Assembly (NCBI RefSeq): GCF_027912675.1 | Contig: NZ_CP115757.1 | Location: 3,190,501 to 3,254,500 of the forward strand | From: Paracoccus sp. SCSIO 75233 | GTDB taxonomy: Bacteria; Pseudomonadota; Alphaproteobacteria; Rhodobacterales; Rhodobacteraceae | Direction: 5' to 3' | DNA length: 64,000 bases | Shown here: positions 36,496 to 44,665 of the stretch, piece by piece | Numbering within the stretch: position 1 is the stretch's first letter | Layout: each line of letters starts with the position of its first letter | Notes under the pieces: model-generated | The model's input: the letters and a program-made list of their open reading frames with translations, nothing else | Database searches by the model: none | Told to the model about the DNA's origin: nothing | Program-made: the position numbers and the translations under genes

Positions 36496-37308
36496 TCATT
36501 TCTCCGGCGCGACGATTGCGAAGCCTGCGCCCTGCGGGTCCTGGAATACGGCGATATAGGCCGGGCCGGGCACCTCGACCGGGCCGTGAAGCAGCTTGCC
36601 GCCTGCCGCTGTGATCTCCTCCGCCTTCGCCGCGCAGGAGCCGTTGGCGCCGAAATAAGGCAGCCAGTTCGGCACCGGCGCATTGCCCAGACCCATCATG
36701 GCGCCAATATCCTTCCCGTTGCGGCGGAAAAGCTGGTAGTTGCCCATCTCGCCCATCGGCATCGCCTCGCCCTTCTCCCAGCCCAGCAAACCGGCATAGA
36801 AGGCGAACCCGGCCTCGGGATCGCTGGTCATCAGCTCGTTCCAGTTGGCATGTCCGGCGCGGTTCTGATCGAAGGCCCCCGCGATTTCGCCCGATTCTAT
36901 ATTCGCGATCTGCTCATCTGTCATCTCGCTCATATTCGGCTGGAGCACGCCGAAAGCCGCGCCCTGCGGATCGGCAAGGATCGCGAAACGTCCGGTGCCG
37001 GGAATATCGCTCGGCTGACGGAAAACCCGCGCACCCTTGGCCGTCGCGTCCTCGCAGAACTCGTCGCAGTCATCGACGGAGAAATAGGTCATCCAGTTCG
37101 GCGGCATCCCCGCCACATCGTCGGGCATGTTCATCAGCCCGGCGATCATCGATTCCCCGATCCTGGCGAGGTGATAGGCAAACCCCTCCATCCCGGAATC
37201 GACCACGGTCCAGCCGAAAATCTTGCCGTAAAACGCCCCGGCCTCCTCCAGCTTGCCTTGCGTTGTCGTCAACTCGTACCAGCACGGGTTTCCGTGAAAA
37301 TCCATCAT
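36496..37308 (-). CDS. Two-module VOC family protein
   Basis: A 270-residue protein with two VOC modules. Module 1 (residues 1 to about 120) has WYELTTTQGKLEEAGAFYGKIFGW and module 2 (about 135-270) has HANWNELMTSDPEAGFAFYAGLLGW. Each ends in a DPQGA-type turn (ADPQGAAFGVLQP and QDPQGAGFAIVAP). This resembles the CFP30B-type glyoxalase-like proteins of unknown activity. It lies 30 bp downstream of the tandem DUF1428 gene and is probably co-transcribed with it. Confidence 0.85.
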   Translation of the reverse strand: MMDFHGNPCWYELTTTQGKLEEAGAFYGKIFGWTVVDSGMEGFAYHLARIGESMIAGLMNMPDDVAGMPPNWMTYFSVDDCDEFCEDATAKGARVFRQPSDIPGTGRFAILADPQGAAFGVLQPNMSEMTDEQIANIESGEIAGAFDQNRAGHANWNELMTSDPEAGFAFYAGLLGWEKGEAMPMGEMGNYQLFRRNGKDIGAMMGLGNAPVPNWLPYFGANGSCAAKAEEITAAGGKLLHGPVEVPGPAYIAVFQDPQGAGFAIVAPEK

Positions 37309-37338
37309 CTCTCTCCTGTTACCGACCCCGAAAAGCCG

Positions 37339-38061
37339 TCAAAGCTCGTTTGAGTCCATGATCTTCTCGAACCCGCCCCACATCATCCGCATCCCGTCGA
37401 ACGGCATCTCCGGCATTTCCTGCCCCTCGGTGTCGGCCATCATCTGCGCCGCCGCCTTGTCGCAGGCAGCCCGATCCGGCCAGAGCGTCCATGAAAACAG
37501 CACCACCTCGCCATCCTCGGCCTTGGTTGCGCGATACATGTCGGTTTTCTCGCCACGCGGTACGTCAACGCCCCAGTTCTCTGACGTTCCCAGACATCCG
37601 CCCTCAAGGAACATCGACCAGGCGTCGTCGGCCATCTTGAGATAGGCGTCCTTCTTCGCCTCCGGGGCTGCCAGCAGGAAACCCTGAATATACCCGGCCC
37701 CGTCCGGCGATCCCTTCTCATAGACCGGCTCGAACCCGCCAAAGATCATCCGGCTGCCGTCAAACGGCATCTCTGGCATGTCCTGCCCGGCCTCGCCCGA
37801 CATCATCTGCCCCCAGGCAGAATCGGAGGTCGCCTTGTCCGGCCACTCGATCCAGCTATAGACGACGGTCTCGTCATCCTTGGCCTGCACCGCGTCGATC
37901 AGATCGGTGACCTTGCCCTTCTGCACATCGACGCCCCAGCCCTCGATCATCCGCACCGCGCCGAGGCTTTTGAAGATCGGCCAGCTTCCCTTCGCATGTT
38001 CAAGATAGGCGTCTTTGTTCGCCGTCGGCACCGCAGCAATCAAACCGGTGTAATAGGTCAT
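37339..38061 (-). CDS. Tandem DUF1428 (YbaA-like) protein
   Basis: A 240-residue protein made of two copies of a roughly 115-residue dimeric alpha/beta-barrel domain of the DUF1428 type. Copy 1 runs from YTGLIAAVPTANKDAYLEHA to EMPFDGSRMIFGGFEPV, and copy 2 from YIQGFLLAAPEAKKDAYLKM to EMPFDGMRMMWGGFEKI. Family members are normally single-domain, so this is an internal duplication. Function is unknown. I chose the ATG at 38061 because it starts at the first domain strand; the frame is open further but would overlap the divergent regulator gene. Confidence 0.83.
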   Translation of the reverse strand: MTYYTGLIAAVPTANKDAYLEHAKGSWPIFKSLGAVRMIEGWGVDVQKGKVTDLIDAVQAKDDETVVYSWIEWPDKATSDSAWGQMMSGEAGQDMPEMPFDGSRMIFGGFEPVYEKGSPDGAGYIQGFLLAAPEAKKDAYLKMADDAWSMFLEGGCLGTSENWGVDVPRGEKTDMYRATKAEDGEVVLFSWTLWPDRAACDKAAAQMMADTEGQEMPEMPFDGMRMMWGGFEKIMDSNEL

Positions 38062-38109
38062 CGCGCACTCTCCAAACTGGTCCATGGAATCACACCATGC
38101 CAATTGTGG

Positions 38110-38131
38110 TAGTAAAAAACAACTGATACTA
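38110..38131. promoter_or_regulatory. Putative operator for the HxlR regulator
   Basis: TAGTA (38110-38114) and TACTA (38127-38131) form an inverted repeat with a 12-base AT-rich spacer in the 77-bp space between the divergent DUF1428 and HxlR genes. It ends 7 bp before the regulator ATG, a position suited to autoregulation and control of the divergent genes. Confidence 0.4.
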
Positions 38132-38138
38132 TGAAAAC

Positions 38139-38795
38139 ATGACCAATGATAACCGATCCGCACGACTGCGATATGACGATGGCTGCCTTGCGGCGCATTC
38201 CCTGAACCTGATCGGAGATCGCTGGGCGCTGCTGGTCGTGCGCGAGCTGATGTTCACCCCAAAACGCTTCCAGATGATCCGCGCCGGATTGCCGGGGATC
38301 ACCGCCAGCGTGCTGACCGGGCGGCTGGCGCAATTGCGCGATGTCGGCGTGGTCGATCACGACACCCGGCTGGGCATCTACAGCCTGACGGAAATGGGCC
38401 GCGGCCTGCTGCCCGTGCTGGAGGCGCTGTGCCGCTGGTCCCTGATGGCCCCCGGCCACGATCCGCGCCGCTTCATCAGCCCCTCGGCCCTGATGATCTC
38501 CATGCGCGTCAACCTGATCCCCGACGCCGCGCAAGGGACAGACGCCCATGCCGGTTTCGATTTCGGAACCGAGGCGTTTGAGATGCGCCTGACCGGCGGC
38601 ACCCTCGAAACCCGCCCGGTCAATACGCCCGATGCGCCGTTCGTCCTGAAAGGCACCGGCAACACCGTGGGCTTTACCGTCTACGGCGCCGCCCCGGTCG
38701 AGTTGATGATGAAGGAAGGTTTCATCTCGGCTGAGGGCGACCTGACCGCCGCGCAAAGCTTCGTCGACCTGTTCCGACTGGACAGAACCGCGTAG
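38139..38795 (+). CDS. HxlR-family transcriptional regulator with C-terminal domain
   Basis: A 218-residue regulator. The HxlR winged helix covers residues about 15-105: HSLNLIGDRWALLVVRELMF, then FQMIRAGLPGITASVLTGRLAQL as the recognition part. The extra C-terminal 100 residues (MRVNLIPDAAQ...VELMMKEGFISAEGDLTAAQ) look like an SCP2-type lipid- or ligand-binding domain seen in some HxlR proteins. It is divergent from the DUF1428-VOC-VOC genes and is the obvious candidate to control them. Confidence 0.88.
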   Translation: MTNDNRSARLRYDDGCLAAHSLNLIGDRWALLVVRELMFTPKRFQMIRAGLPGITASVLTGRLAQLRDVGVVDHDTRLGIYSLTEMGRGLLPVLEALCRWSLMAPGHDPRRFISPSALMISMRVNLIPDAAQGTDAHAGFDFGTEAFEMRLTGGTLETRPVNTPDAPFVLKGTGNTVGFTVYGAAPVELMMKEGFISAEGDLTAAQSFVDLFRLDRTA

Positions 38796-38971
38796 CGCAC
38801 CCGCTTTTCCGGCGGCGTGGCGGCTGCATTACTGCGGCATGACGGCGGCGGCGAATATCCCGCCCGCGCGCAGCTTCCCGTTTGAATCGTCGCACCGGAT
38901 GGGGTATTTGCCGCAATTGCCGCACCGGCTTGCCACCGGCCCCCTGTCACCCCGCGATCATGGAAGCTGCG

Positions 38972-40114
38972 ATGACAACATCTGATACCATCTGGAAAAA
39001 TCCCGCCGACATCATCCGCAACACCCGGCCCGAAAACCCGGTCATGGTGTTCTCGCCCGGCGTGTTGCAGGCGACGGCAAAGCGGTTTCTGGCGGGGTTT
39101 CCGGGGCTCGTGACCTATGCCGTCAAATCCAACCCCGATGAAACGGTGATCGAAAATCTCGTGCAGGCCGGGATCAAGGGCTTTGACGTGGCTTCGCCCG
39201 CCGAAATCGACCTGATCGGCCGCCTCGCGCCCGAAGCCGCGCGGCATTATCACAACCCGGTCCGCTCACGCGCCGAAATCGCCCATGCGGTTCAGGCAGG
39301 GGTGACATCATGGTCGGTCGACAGCAGTTCCGAGCTTGAAAAACTGATCGAGGCCGTGCCGCCCGAAAACTGCGAAATCTCGCCGCGCTTTACCCTGCCG
39401 GTCTCGGGCGCGATCTATGATTTCGGCTCCAAATTCGGTGCGACGCCGGAACTCGCGGCGGAACTGCTGAAGCGGGTGGCGGGGGTGGGCTACATCCCCT
39501 CACTCACCTTCCACCCCGGCACCCAATGCACCGATCCCGGTGCGTGGGAACAATATATCCGCACCGCCCGCGACATCTGCGATATGGCGGGCGTGCGGGC
39601 AAGGCGGCTGAATGTCGGCGGCGGCTTCCCTTCTCACCGGGTTCACGGCGTCGAACCGGCGCTTGAGGATATTTTCGACCTGATCGGCAAGACCGCGGCA
39701 GAGGCATTCGATGGCGACGTCCCGGCGCTCGTCTGTGAACCGGGGCGGGGCATCTGCGCCGATGCGTTCTCGCTCATCACCCGCGTCAAGGCGGTCCGCG
39801 ACGGCGGCCATGTCTTCCTGAATGACGGCGTCTACGGCGGGCTCGCCGAACTGCCTATCGTCGGCAATATTGACCGGGTGCAGCTTCTGACCAGGGACGG
39901 CCAGCCGCGTGACGGGGACGAGGCCGGGCGGGTCATCTTCGGCCCGACCTGCGATTCCGTCGACCGGCTTCCGGGCGAGATGGTCCTGCCCGTCGACGTG
40001 GCAGAAGGCGATTATCTGATCTTCCACGGCGCCGGTGCCTACTCCGTCGTCACCAATACCCGCTTCAACGGCTTCGGAGAGATGCAGCGGGCGACCGCCA
40101 ACGCGCTCGACTAA
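38972..40114 (+). CDS. Type III PLP ornithine/lysine decarboxylase-family protein
   Basis: A 380-residue alanine-racemase-fold decarboxylase, most likely ornithine decarboxylase producing putrescine. The PLP lysine is Lys52 in VTYAVKSNPDE. PSLTFHPGTQC, LNVGGGFPSHR and CEPGRGI follow in order, and GPTCDSVDRL gives the catalytic Cys327 that completes the site across the dimer. I chose the ATG at 38972, which has GGAAG 6 bp upstream; ATG 38960 is an alternative. The 176 bp before the gene carry no other gene and could hold a leader. Confidence 0.9.
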   Translation: MTTSDTIWKNPADIIRNTRPENPVMVFSPGVLQATAKRFLAGFPGLVTYAVKSNPDETVIENLVQAGIKGFDVASPAEIDLIGRLAPEAARHYHNPVRSRAEIAHAVQAGVTSWSVDSSSELEKLIEAVPPENCEISPRFTLPVSGAIYDFGSKFGATPELAAELLKRVAGVGYIPSLTFHPGTQCTDPGAWEQYIRTARDICDMAGVRARRLNVGGGFPSHRVHGVEPALEDIFDLIGKTAAEAFDGDVPALVCEPGRGICADAFSLITRVKAVRDGGHVFLNDGVYGGLAELPIVGNIDRVQLLTRDGQPRDGDEAGRVIFGPTCDSVDRLPGEMVLPVDVAEGDYLIFHGAGAYSVVTNTRFNGFGEMQRATANALD

Positions 40115-40141
40115 GCCGTCCCGCCTGTTGTGGTGCAGGTT

Positions 40142-40207
40142 GTGATACGTTTGTCATACGATCTGTGTACGGCCTGTGCACAGTCTGTGTACGCCTTGTG
40201 CGGGCGG
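40142..40207 (+). repeat. 11-bp helically phased direct repeat array 2
   Basis: Six units in 11-bp register begin at 40142, 40153, 40164, 40175, 40186 and 40197. The central three (TGTGTACGGCC, TGTGCACAGTC, TGTGTACGCCT) are near-identical to the units at 27697-27740. The outer ones (GTGATACGTTT, GTCATACGATC, TGTGCGGGCGG) are degenerate. The array ends about 150 bp before the DUF2235 gene. Confidence 0.75.
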
Positions 40208-40358
40208 TTTTCGGGCGTTTTCCGGCCCGATCCGCCCGCCTCGCCCTCGCTTCTGCTTATGGATGACCCGGCCTAAGCAAGCGCCGCGCGCTTGGGTGTT
40301 GAATCCCGGTCACAAACAGCTTCATTTTCATTGAGGGATTTGCTGCTAGTTTGAACCC

Positions 40359-41423
40359 ATGAATCGACCGCCCGTGACACATGTCGTCCTGATCGACGGC
40401 ACTTTCGCCTCGCTGATGGAAGGGCGGCATTCCAATATCGGGCAGATCTACCGCCTGCTGCGTCTCCAGCGGGGGCTGGGGTTCCGGGTACATTACACAG
40501 CCGGTCAGCAGTGGGAGGCATGGCGCAGCCTGATGGGCATCGCAATGGGGCGCGGCATGGGCGGGCGCATCCGGGACGCCTATGGCTGGCTCGCCTCCTC
40601 CTACCGGCCGGGGGACCGGGTTTTCCTGATGGGATATTCCCGTGGGGCTTTCGCCATCCGCTCCCTCGCCGCGATGATCCACCGGATCGGCCTGCTGCGC
40701 GCCGACGCCGCGACGGAGCGGAATATCCAGCGTGTCTGGCGCTTCTATCGCGAGGGGGTGCAGGATCAGCGCGCGGCGCATATGCGCAGCAATCTCTGCC
40801 ATGACGACGCGCCGATCGACTTTCTGGGTGTGTTCGATACGGTCATGGCGCTGGGCATTCGTCTGCCGCTTCTGTGGATGCTGACGGAGCCGCGCTTCCG
40901 TTTCCATGACCAGCATCTCGGCGCGAATGTGCGCCGGGGCGTGCAGGCGCTGGCGCTGAACGAAAACCGCGCCGCCTTCCAGCCGATCCTGTGGAGCAGC
41001 AAGGATCACCCGCAAGGCACGATCAGCCAGATGTGGTTTCGCGGGGCGCATTCCGATATCGGCGGCCAGCTCTGGGGCGATGAAACCGCGCGGCCATTGG
41101 CGAATATCCCGCTGGTCTGGATGCTGGAACAGGCAGAGCAGGCCGGACTGCCCCTGCCGGAATCGTGGCGCTGGCGGTTTTTGTCGGATGCCGACGCGCC
41201 CTCCATCGGCAACTGGCGCGGCTGGGGCAAGGCGTTCCTCGCCCGTTCGCCCCGCGTTGCAGGGCTGGACCCGAGCGAGGATCTGCACGACTCCGTAGCG
41301 CTGCCTTATGACGGCCCCGCCATCCTCGCCGGCCATCTGGCCCCCCACGCCACCGAACAAGACCCCACCCGCACCCGCCGCCGCGAACGCTATTTGCGGC
41401 GACCGGGGCAGAGCTATTACTGA
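40359..41423 (+). CDS. DUF2235 alpha/beta-hydrolase (Tle-like phospholipase fold)
   Basis: A 354-residue member of the DUF2235 family, which includes phospholipase effectors of type VI secretion. The start is VVLIDGTFASLMEGRHSNI (DUF2235 proteins begin with a DGT strand). The nucleophile elbow is FLMGYSRGAFAI with Ser94, and FLGVFDTVM and MWFRGAHSDIGG are the acid and histidine regions. No type VI secretion gene, immunity gene or signal peptide is visible nearby, so a housekeeping lipase or esterase role is equally possible. Confidence 0.82.
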   Translation: MNRPPVTHVVLIDGTFASLMEGRHSNIGQIYRLLRLQRGLGFRVHYTAGQQWEAWRSLMGIAMGRGMGGRIRDAYGWLASSYRPGDRVFLMGYSRGAFAIRSLAAMIHRIGLLRADAATERNIQRVWRFYREGVQDQRAAHMRSNLCHDDAPIDFLGVFDTVMALGIRLPLLWMLTEPRFRFHDQHLGANVRRGVQALALNENRAAFQPILWSSKDHPQGTISQMWFRGAHSDIGGQLWGDETARPLANIPLVWMLEQAEQAGLPLPESWRWRFLSDADAPSIGNWRGWGKAFLARSPRVAGLDPSEDLHDSVALPYDGPAILAGHLAPHATEQDPTRTRRRERYLRRPGQSYY

Positions 41424-41453
41424 TAGGTCCGGCTGTTAACGGATCGTTAGGAA

Positions 41454-42311
41454 TCAGGCGGCGAGGCCGGTTTCCGTCACGCCCAGATCGCGGCAGACCT
41501 GAAGCGTCAGATCGGGCTTGTTCAGCGTGTAGAAATGCAGCTGCTCCACCCCGCCATCCAGCAATTTACGGCACAGATCGGCGCAGATCTCACGCGCCAG
41601 CGCTGCCTCGCCCTCCGGCCCGGCGGCCTCGAACGCGTCGACGGCCCATTGCGGGACCGAGGTGCCGCAGCTTGCGGCGAATTTGCGAGCGCCTTTCCAG
41701 CTTTGGATCGGCAGAATACCGGGCAGGATCGGGGCGTCGATCCCAGCGGCCGCGCAGTCATCGCGGAAGCGGAAAAACGTGTCCGCATCGAAGAAAAACT
41801 GCGTGATGGCCGAGGTCGCGCCCGCGTCGATCTTGCGCTTCAGAAACGCCACATCCGCCGCCGATGATCCCCCGGAATCCGGATGCGGCTCGGGATAGGC
41901 GCCAACGCGGATGGTGAAATCGCCACGCGCCGCAATCGCCTCGATCAGCTCGATGGAGGAGGCAAACCCCTCCGGATGCGCCTCCCATTTCGCCTGCCCC
42001 TTGGGGGCATCGCCGCGCAGCGCCACGATCTCGCGAATGCCGGCTTCCGCATAGCCCTCGACGATCTCCATCGTTTCGGCCTTGCTGGCATCGACACAGG
42101 TCAGATGCGCCGCGACATTCAGCCCGTAGTGATTCGACAAAGCTGTCACCGCCTCATGCGTCAATTGCCGCGTGGTTCCGCCCGCCCCATAGGTGACGGA
42201 GACGAAATCCGGTTGCAGCGGTTGCAGGGCGCGGGCCGTTTCCCAAAGCCGGAACGACGCGTCCAGATTGCGCGGCGGGAAAAACTCGAAGCTGACGGCA
42301 GGGGTTTTCAT
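41454..42311 (-). CDS. metF: 5,10-methylenetetrahydrofolate reductase
   Basis: A 285-residue FAD enzyme reducing methylene-tetrahydrofolate to methyl-tetrahydrofolate for methionine synthesis. The TIM-barrel start VSFEFFPPRN carries the catalytic Glu, IVALRGDAPKG the conserved Asp and SAITQFFFDADTFFRF the Gln that contacts folate. It is divergent from a LysR-type gene with 74 bp between starts, the usual metF/metR arrangement. Confidence 0.95.
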   Translation of the reverse strand: MKTPAVSFEFFPPRNLDASFRLWETARALQPLQPDFVSVTYGAGGTTRQLTHEAVTALSNHYGLNVAAHLTCVDASKAETMEIVEGYAEAGIREIVALRGDAPKGQAKWEAHPEGFASSIELIEAIAARGDFTIRVGAYPEPHPDSGGSSAADVAFLKRKIDAGATSAITQFFFDADTFFRFRDDCAAAGIDAPILPGILPIQSWKGARKFAASCGTSVPQWAVDAFEAAGPEGEAALAREICADLCRKLLDGGVEQLHFYTLNKPDLTLQVCRDLGVTETGLAA

Positions 42312-42355
42312 CTTAAATTCCTTTCAGTCGCCGCCTTGTGCCAGATCGCGCGGCG

Positions 42356-42368
42356 TGAGACAAATTCA
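42356..42368. promoter_or_regulatory. Possible MetR-type binding site between metF and the LysR gene
   Basis: TGAG-ACAAA-TTCA resembles the MetR consensus TGAA, five bases, TTCA with one mismatch, and sits between the two divergent start codons. No other good match is seen in the 74-bp interval. Confidence 0.35.
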
Positions 42369-42385
42369 TATTCCACATCATCATA

Positions 42386-43306
42386 ATGAGTCTGATGCAT
42401 ATAGAGCTTCGCCATCTCCGCACGGTTCGCGCCATTCACCGGCAGGGTGGGCTGGCGCGGGCGGCGGACGTGCTGAACATAACACAATCCGCCCTGTCCC
42501 ATCAGGTGAAGGCTCTGGAGGATCAGGTCGGGGTGGAGCTTTTCGTCCGCCGCGCCCGCCCGATGCGGCTGACGGCAGCAGGAATGCGGCTTTTGCGGCT
42601 GGCCGATCAGGTGTTGCCACTGGTCGAGGCCGCCGAATCGGAACTGCGCGGTGTCGAGGCCGGACGGGTCGGTCAGTTGCATATTGCGCTGGAATGCCAT
42701 GCCTGTTTCGACTGGGTGCTGCCGGTGCTGGATCAGTTCCGTCACAGCTTCCCCGAGGTCGATCTGGACATCCGCCAGCGCCTCGCCTTCGCCGCGCTGC
42801 CTGCGCTTCAGCGGGAGGAGGTTGATCTGGTGGTGTCGATGGACCCGGAGGAATTGCCCGGTATCCGGTTTGAGGCGCTGTTCGACTACGCCCCGACACT
42901 GGTCGTCGCGGCGGGTCACCCGCTGGCGGCGCGCGGCTTTGCCGAGCCGCAGGATCTGGCGGGCGAACGGCTGATCGTCTACCCGATGGAGCGGGAGCGA
43001 CTGGATGTGTTCTCGGAATTCCTCACCCCGGCGGGGGTCGAGCCGCGCGAGGTGCGGCAGGTGGAACTGACCGATGTGACGCTGATGCTGGTCGCTGCGG
43101 GGCGCGGCGTGGCGGTGATGCCGGACTGGGTTCTGCGGCGGCATTCCGCAAATCCCGAGCTGAGCTTTGTACGGCTGGGTGAAGCCGGTGTCCGGCGGAC
43201 GGTCTACGCTGCCTTGCGCGAGGGCGATTATCCACAACCCTACATGCAGCATGTCCTGCGACTGGCGCGGATGGAGGGGGTCCGGGCGGGGCGTCCCCTG
43301 GCCTGA
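42386..43306 (+). CDS. metR: LysR-family regulator, probably MetR
   Basis: A 306-residue LysR-type activator with an N-terminal winged helix (IELRHLRTVRAIHRQGGLARAADVLNITQSALSHQVKALE, residues about 5-45) and an effector domain beyond 90. MetR senses homocysteine and activates met genes in enterobacteria. The MetR assignment here rests on the divergent metF and the ITQSALSHQVKALE helix. Alternative start at 42395 (MHIELRHLR). It is followed by an inositol monophosphatase gene 100 bp downstream. Confidence 0.82.
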   Translation: MSLMHIELRHLRTVRAIHRQGGLARAADVLNITQSALSHQVKALEDQVGVELFVRRARPMRLTAAGMRLLRLADQVLPLVEAAESELRGVEAGRVGQLHIALECHACFDWVLPVLDQFRHSFPEVDLDIRQRLAFAALPALQREEVDLVVSMDPEELPGIRFEALFDYAPTLVVAAGHPLAARGFAEPQDLAGERLIVYPMERERLDVFSEFLTPAGVEPREVRQVELTDVTLMLVAAGRGVAVMPDWVLRRHSANPELSFVRLGEAGVRRTVYAALREGDYPQPYMQHVLRLARMEGVRAGRPLA

Positions 43307-43406
43307 GCGGCGCAATGGCGTAATACCGTGCATTTGCAGGCGCAGCCTTCCCTTCCTGCGCCAATGCCCCTAAACCCGCGCCAAACCGAGACACAGGAGC
43401 GCCGCG

Positions 43407-44195
43407 ATGCAAAGCGCCAATATGAACGTGATGATCAAGGCTGCCCGCAAGGCGGGGCGCAGCCTGGTCAAGGATTTCCGCGAGGTCGAGAACCTTCAGG
43501 TGAGCGTGAAGGGCGCGGGCGATTTCGTGAGCCGCGCGGATCACGAGTCGGAGCGGATCATCAAGGAAGAACTGCGCGGCGCACGGCCGAATTACGGCTG
43601 GCTGGGCGAGGAAACCGGGGCAGAGCCGGGCGAGGACCCGACGCGGCGCTGGCTGGTCGATCCGCTGGACGGCACGACGAATTTCCTGCACGGCCTGCCG
43701 CATTGGGCGGTCTCCATCGCGCTTGAGCATAAGGGGGAGATCATCGCGGCGGTTGTCTTCGACGCCGCCAAGGATGAGCTTTACACGGCGGAGAAGGGCG
43801 GCGGCGCATGGATGAACGGGCAGCGTCTGCGCGTCTCGGGACGTCGCAAGATGATCGAATCGGTCTTCGCGACCGGGGTGCCGTTTGGCGGTAACGGGCC
43901 GCTGCCCGCAACGCTGAAGGATCTCGCCCGGCTGATGCCGATTACGGCGGGGGTGCGGCGCTTCGGGACCGCCTCGCTCGATATGGCCTATGTCGCTGCG
44001 GGTCGGTTCGACGGCTATTGGGAGCGTCATATCAATGCGTGGGATATTGCCGCGGGCATTCTGCTGGTGAAGGAAGCCGGCGGTTTTGTCGAGACGATCC
44101 GGGGTGACGGCCCGGTTGTCGACGCGGGCAACATTGTCTGCGCCAATCCGCAGGTTTTCCCGGAGCTGGCGAAGATCGTCAGGACGTGGGACTGA
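43407..44195 (+). CDS. Inositol monophosphatase family protein
   Basis: A 262-residue metal-dependent phosphatase. Metal ligands appear in WLGEETGAEPGE (Glu about 69-70) and LVDPLDGTTNFLHGLPHWAV (Asp-Pro-Leu-Asp-Gly-Thr, about 88-93), and the C-terminal WDIAAGILLVKEAGG supplies the last Asp. The family hydrolyses inositol-1-phosphate or related sugar phosphates, and the E. coli homologue SuhB also affects rRNA transcription. The ATG at 43407 follows an AGGAG site. Its stop overlaps the ybgC start (TGATG). Confidence 0.9.
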   Translation: MQSANMNVMIKAARKAGRSLVKDFREVENLQVSVKGAGDFVSRADHESERIIKEELRGARPNYGWLGEETGAEPGEDPTRRWLVDPLDGTTNFLHGLPHWAVSIALEHKGEIIAAVVFDAAKDELYTAEKGGGAWMNGQRLRVSGRRKMIESVFATGVPFGGNGPLPATLKDLARLMPITAGVRRFGTASLDMAYVAAGRFDGYWERHINAWDIAAGILLVKEAGGFVETIRGDGPVVDAGNIVCANPQVFPELAKIVRTWD

Positions 44196-44584
44196 TGCAT
44201 CGCTGGCCGGTTCGGGTTTATTACGAAGACACCGATCTCGCCGGGATCGTCTATTACGCGAATTACCTGAAATTCATTGAACGCGCCCGGACGGAGTGGA
44301 TTCGTGAACTCGGCTTCGACCAGACGCGGCTGAAACAGGATCAGGGGATCGTGTTTGCCGTCCGCCGGGTGGAGGCGGATTATCTGGCCCCTGCCGTTTT
44401 CGACGATGCGTTGACCGTGACAACTTCCCCGGTCCGGATCACGCCTGCGCGGATCGAGTTGGATCAGCAGGTGACGCGCGGCGAGCAGGTGCTTTTCGCG
44501 GCGAAGGTGACGCTGGCCTGCCTTGGGCCGGATATGCGTCCGCGCCGTCTGCCGGGCGATCTCGGGCAACTCATGCGAAGTTGA
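44195..44584 (+). CDS. ybgC: Tol-Pal-associated acyl-CoA thioesterase YbgC
   Basis: A 129-residue hotdog-fold thioesterase. The signature VYYEDTDLAGIVYYANYLKFIERARTEW lies at residues 8-35, with the catalytic Asp at about 14. It opens the Tol-Pal cluster as in most proteobacteria. Translation is probably coupled to the phosphatase gene (TGATG); an in-frame ATG at 44186 is possible. Confidence 0.93.
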   Translation: MHRWPVRVYYEDTDLAGIVYYANYLKFIERARTEWIRELGFDQTRLKQDQGIVFAVRRVEADYLAPAVFDDALTVTTSPVRITPARIELDQQVTRGEQVLFAAKVTLACLGPDMRPRRLPGDLGQLMRS

Positions 44585-44665
44585 TTGTCATTTTGTTGGT
44601 CGCCCGGAACGAACTCTGCTAGAACGGCCTGCAAGGCAAAAATGCCAGGAAATTTCGGGCAGGTC

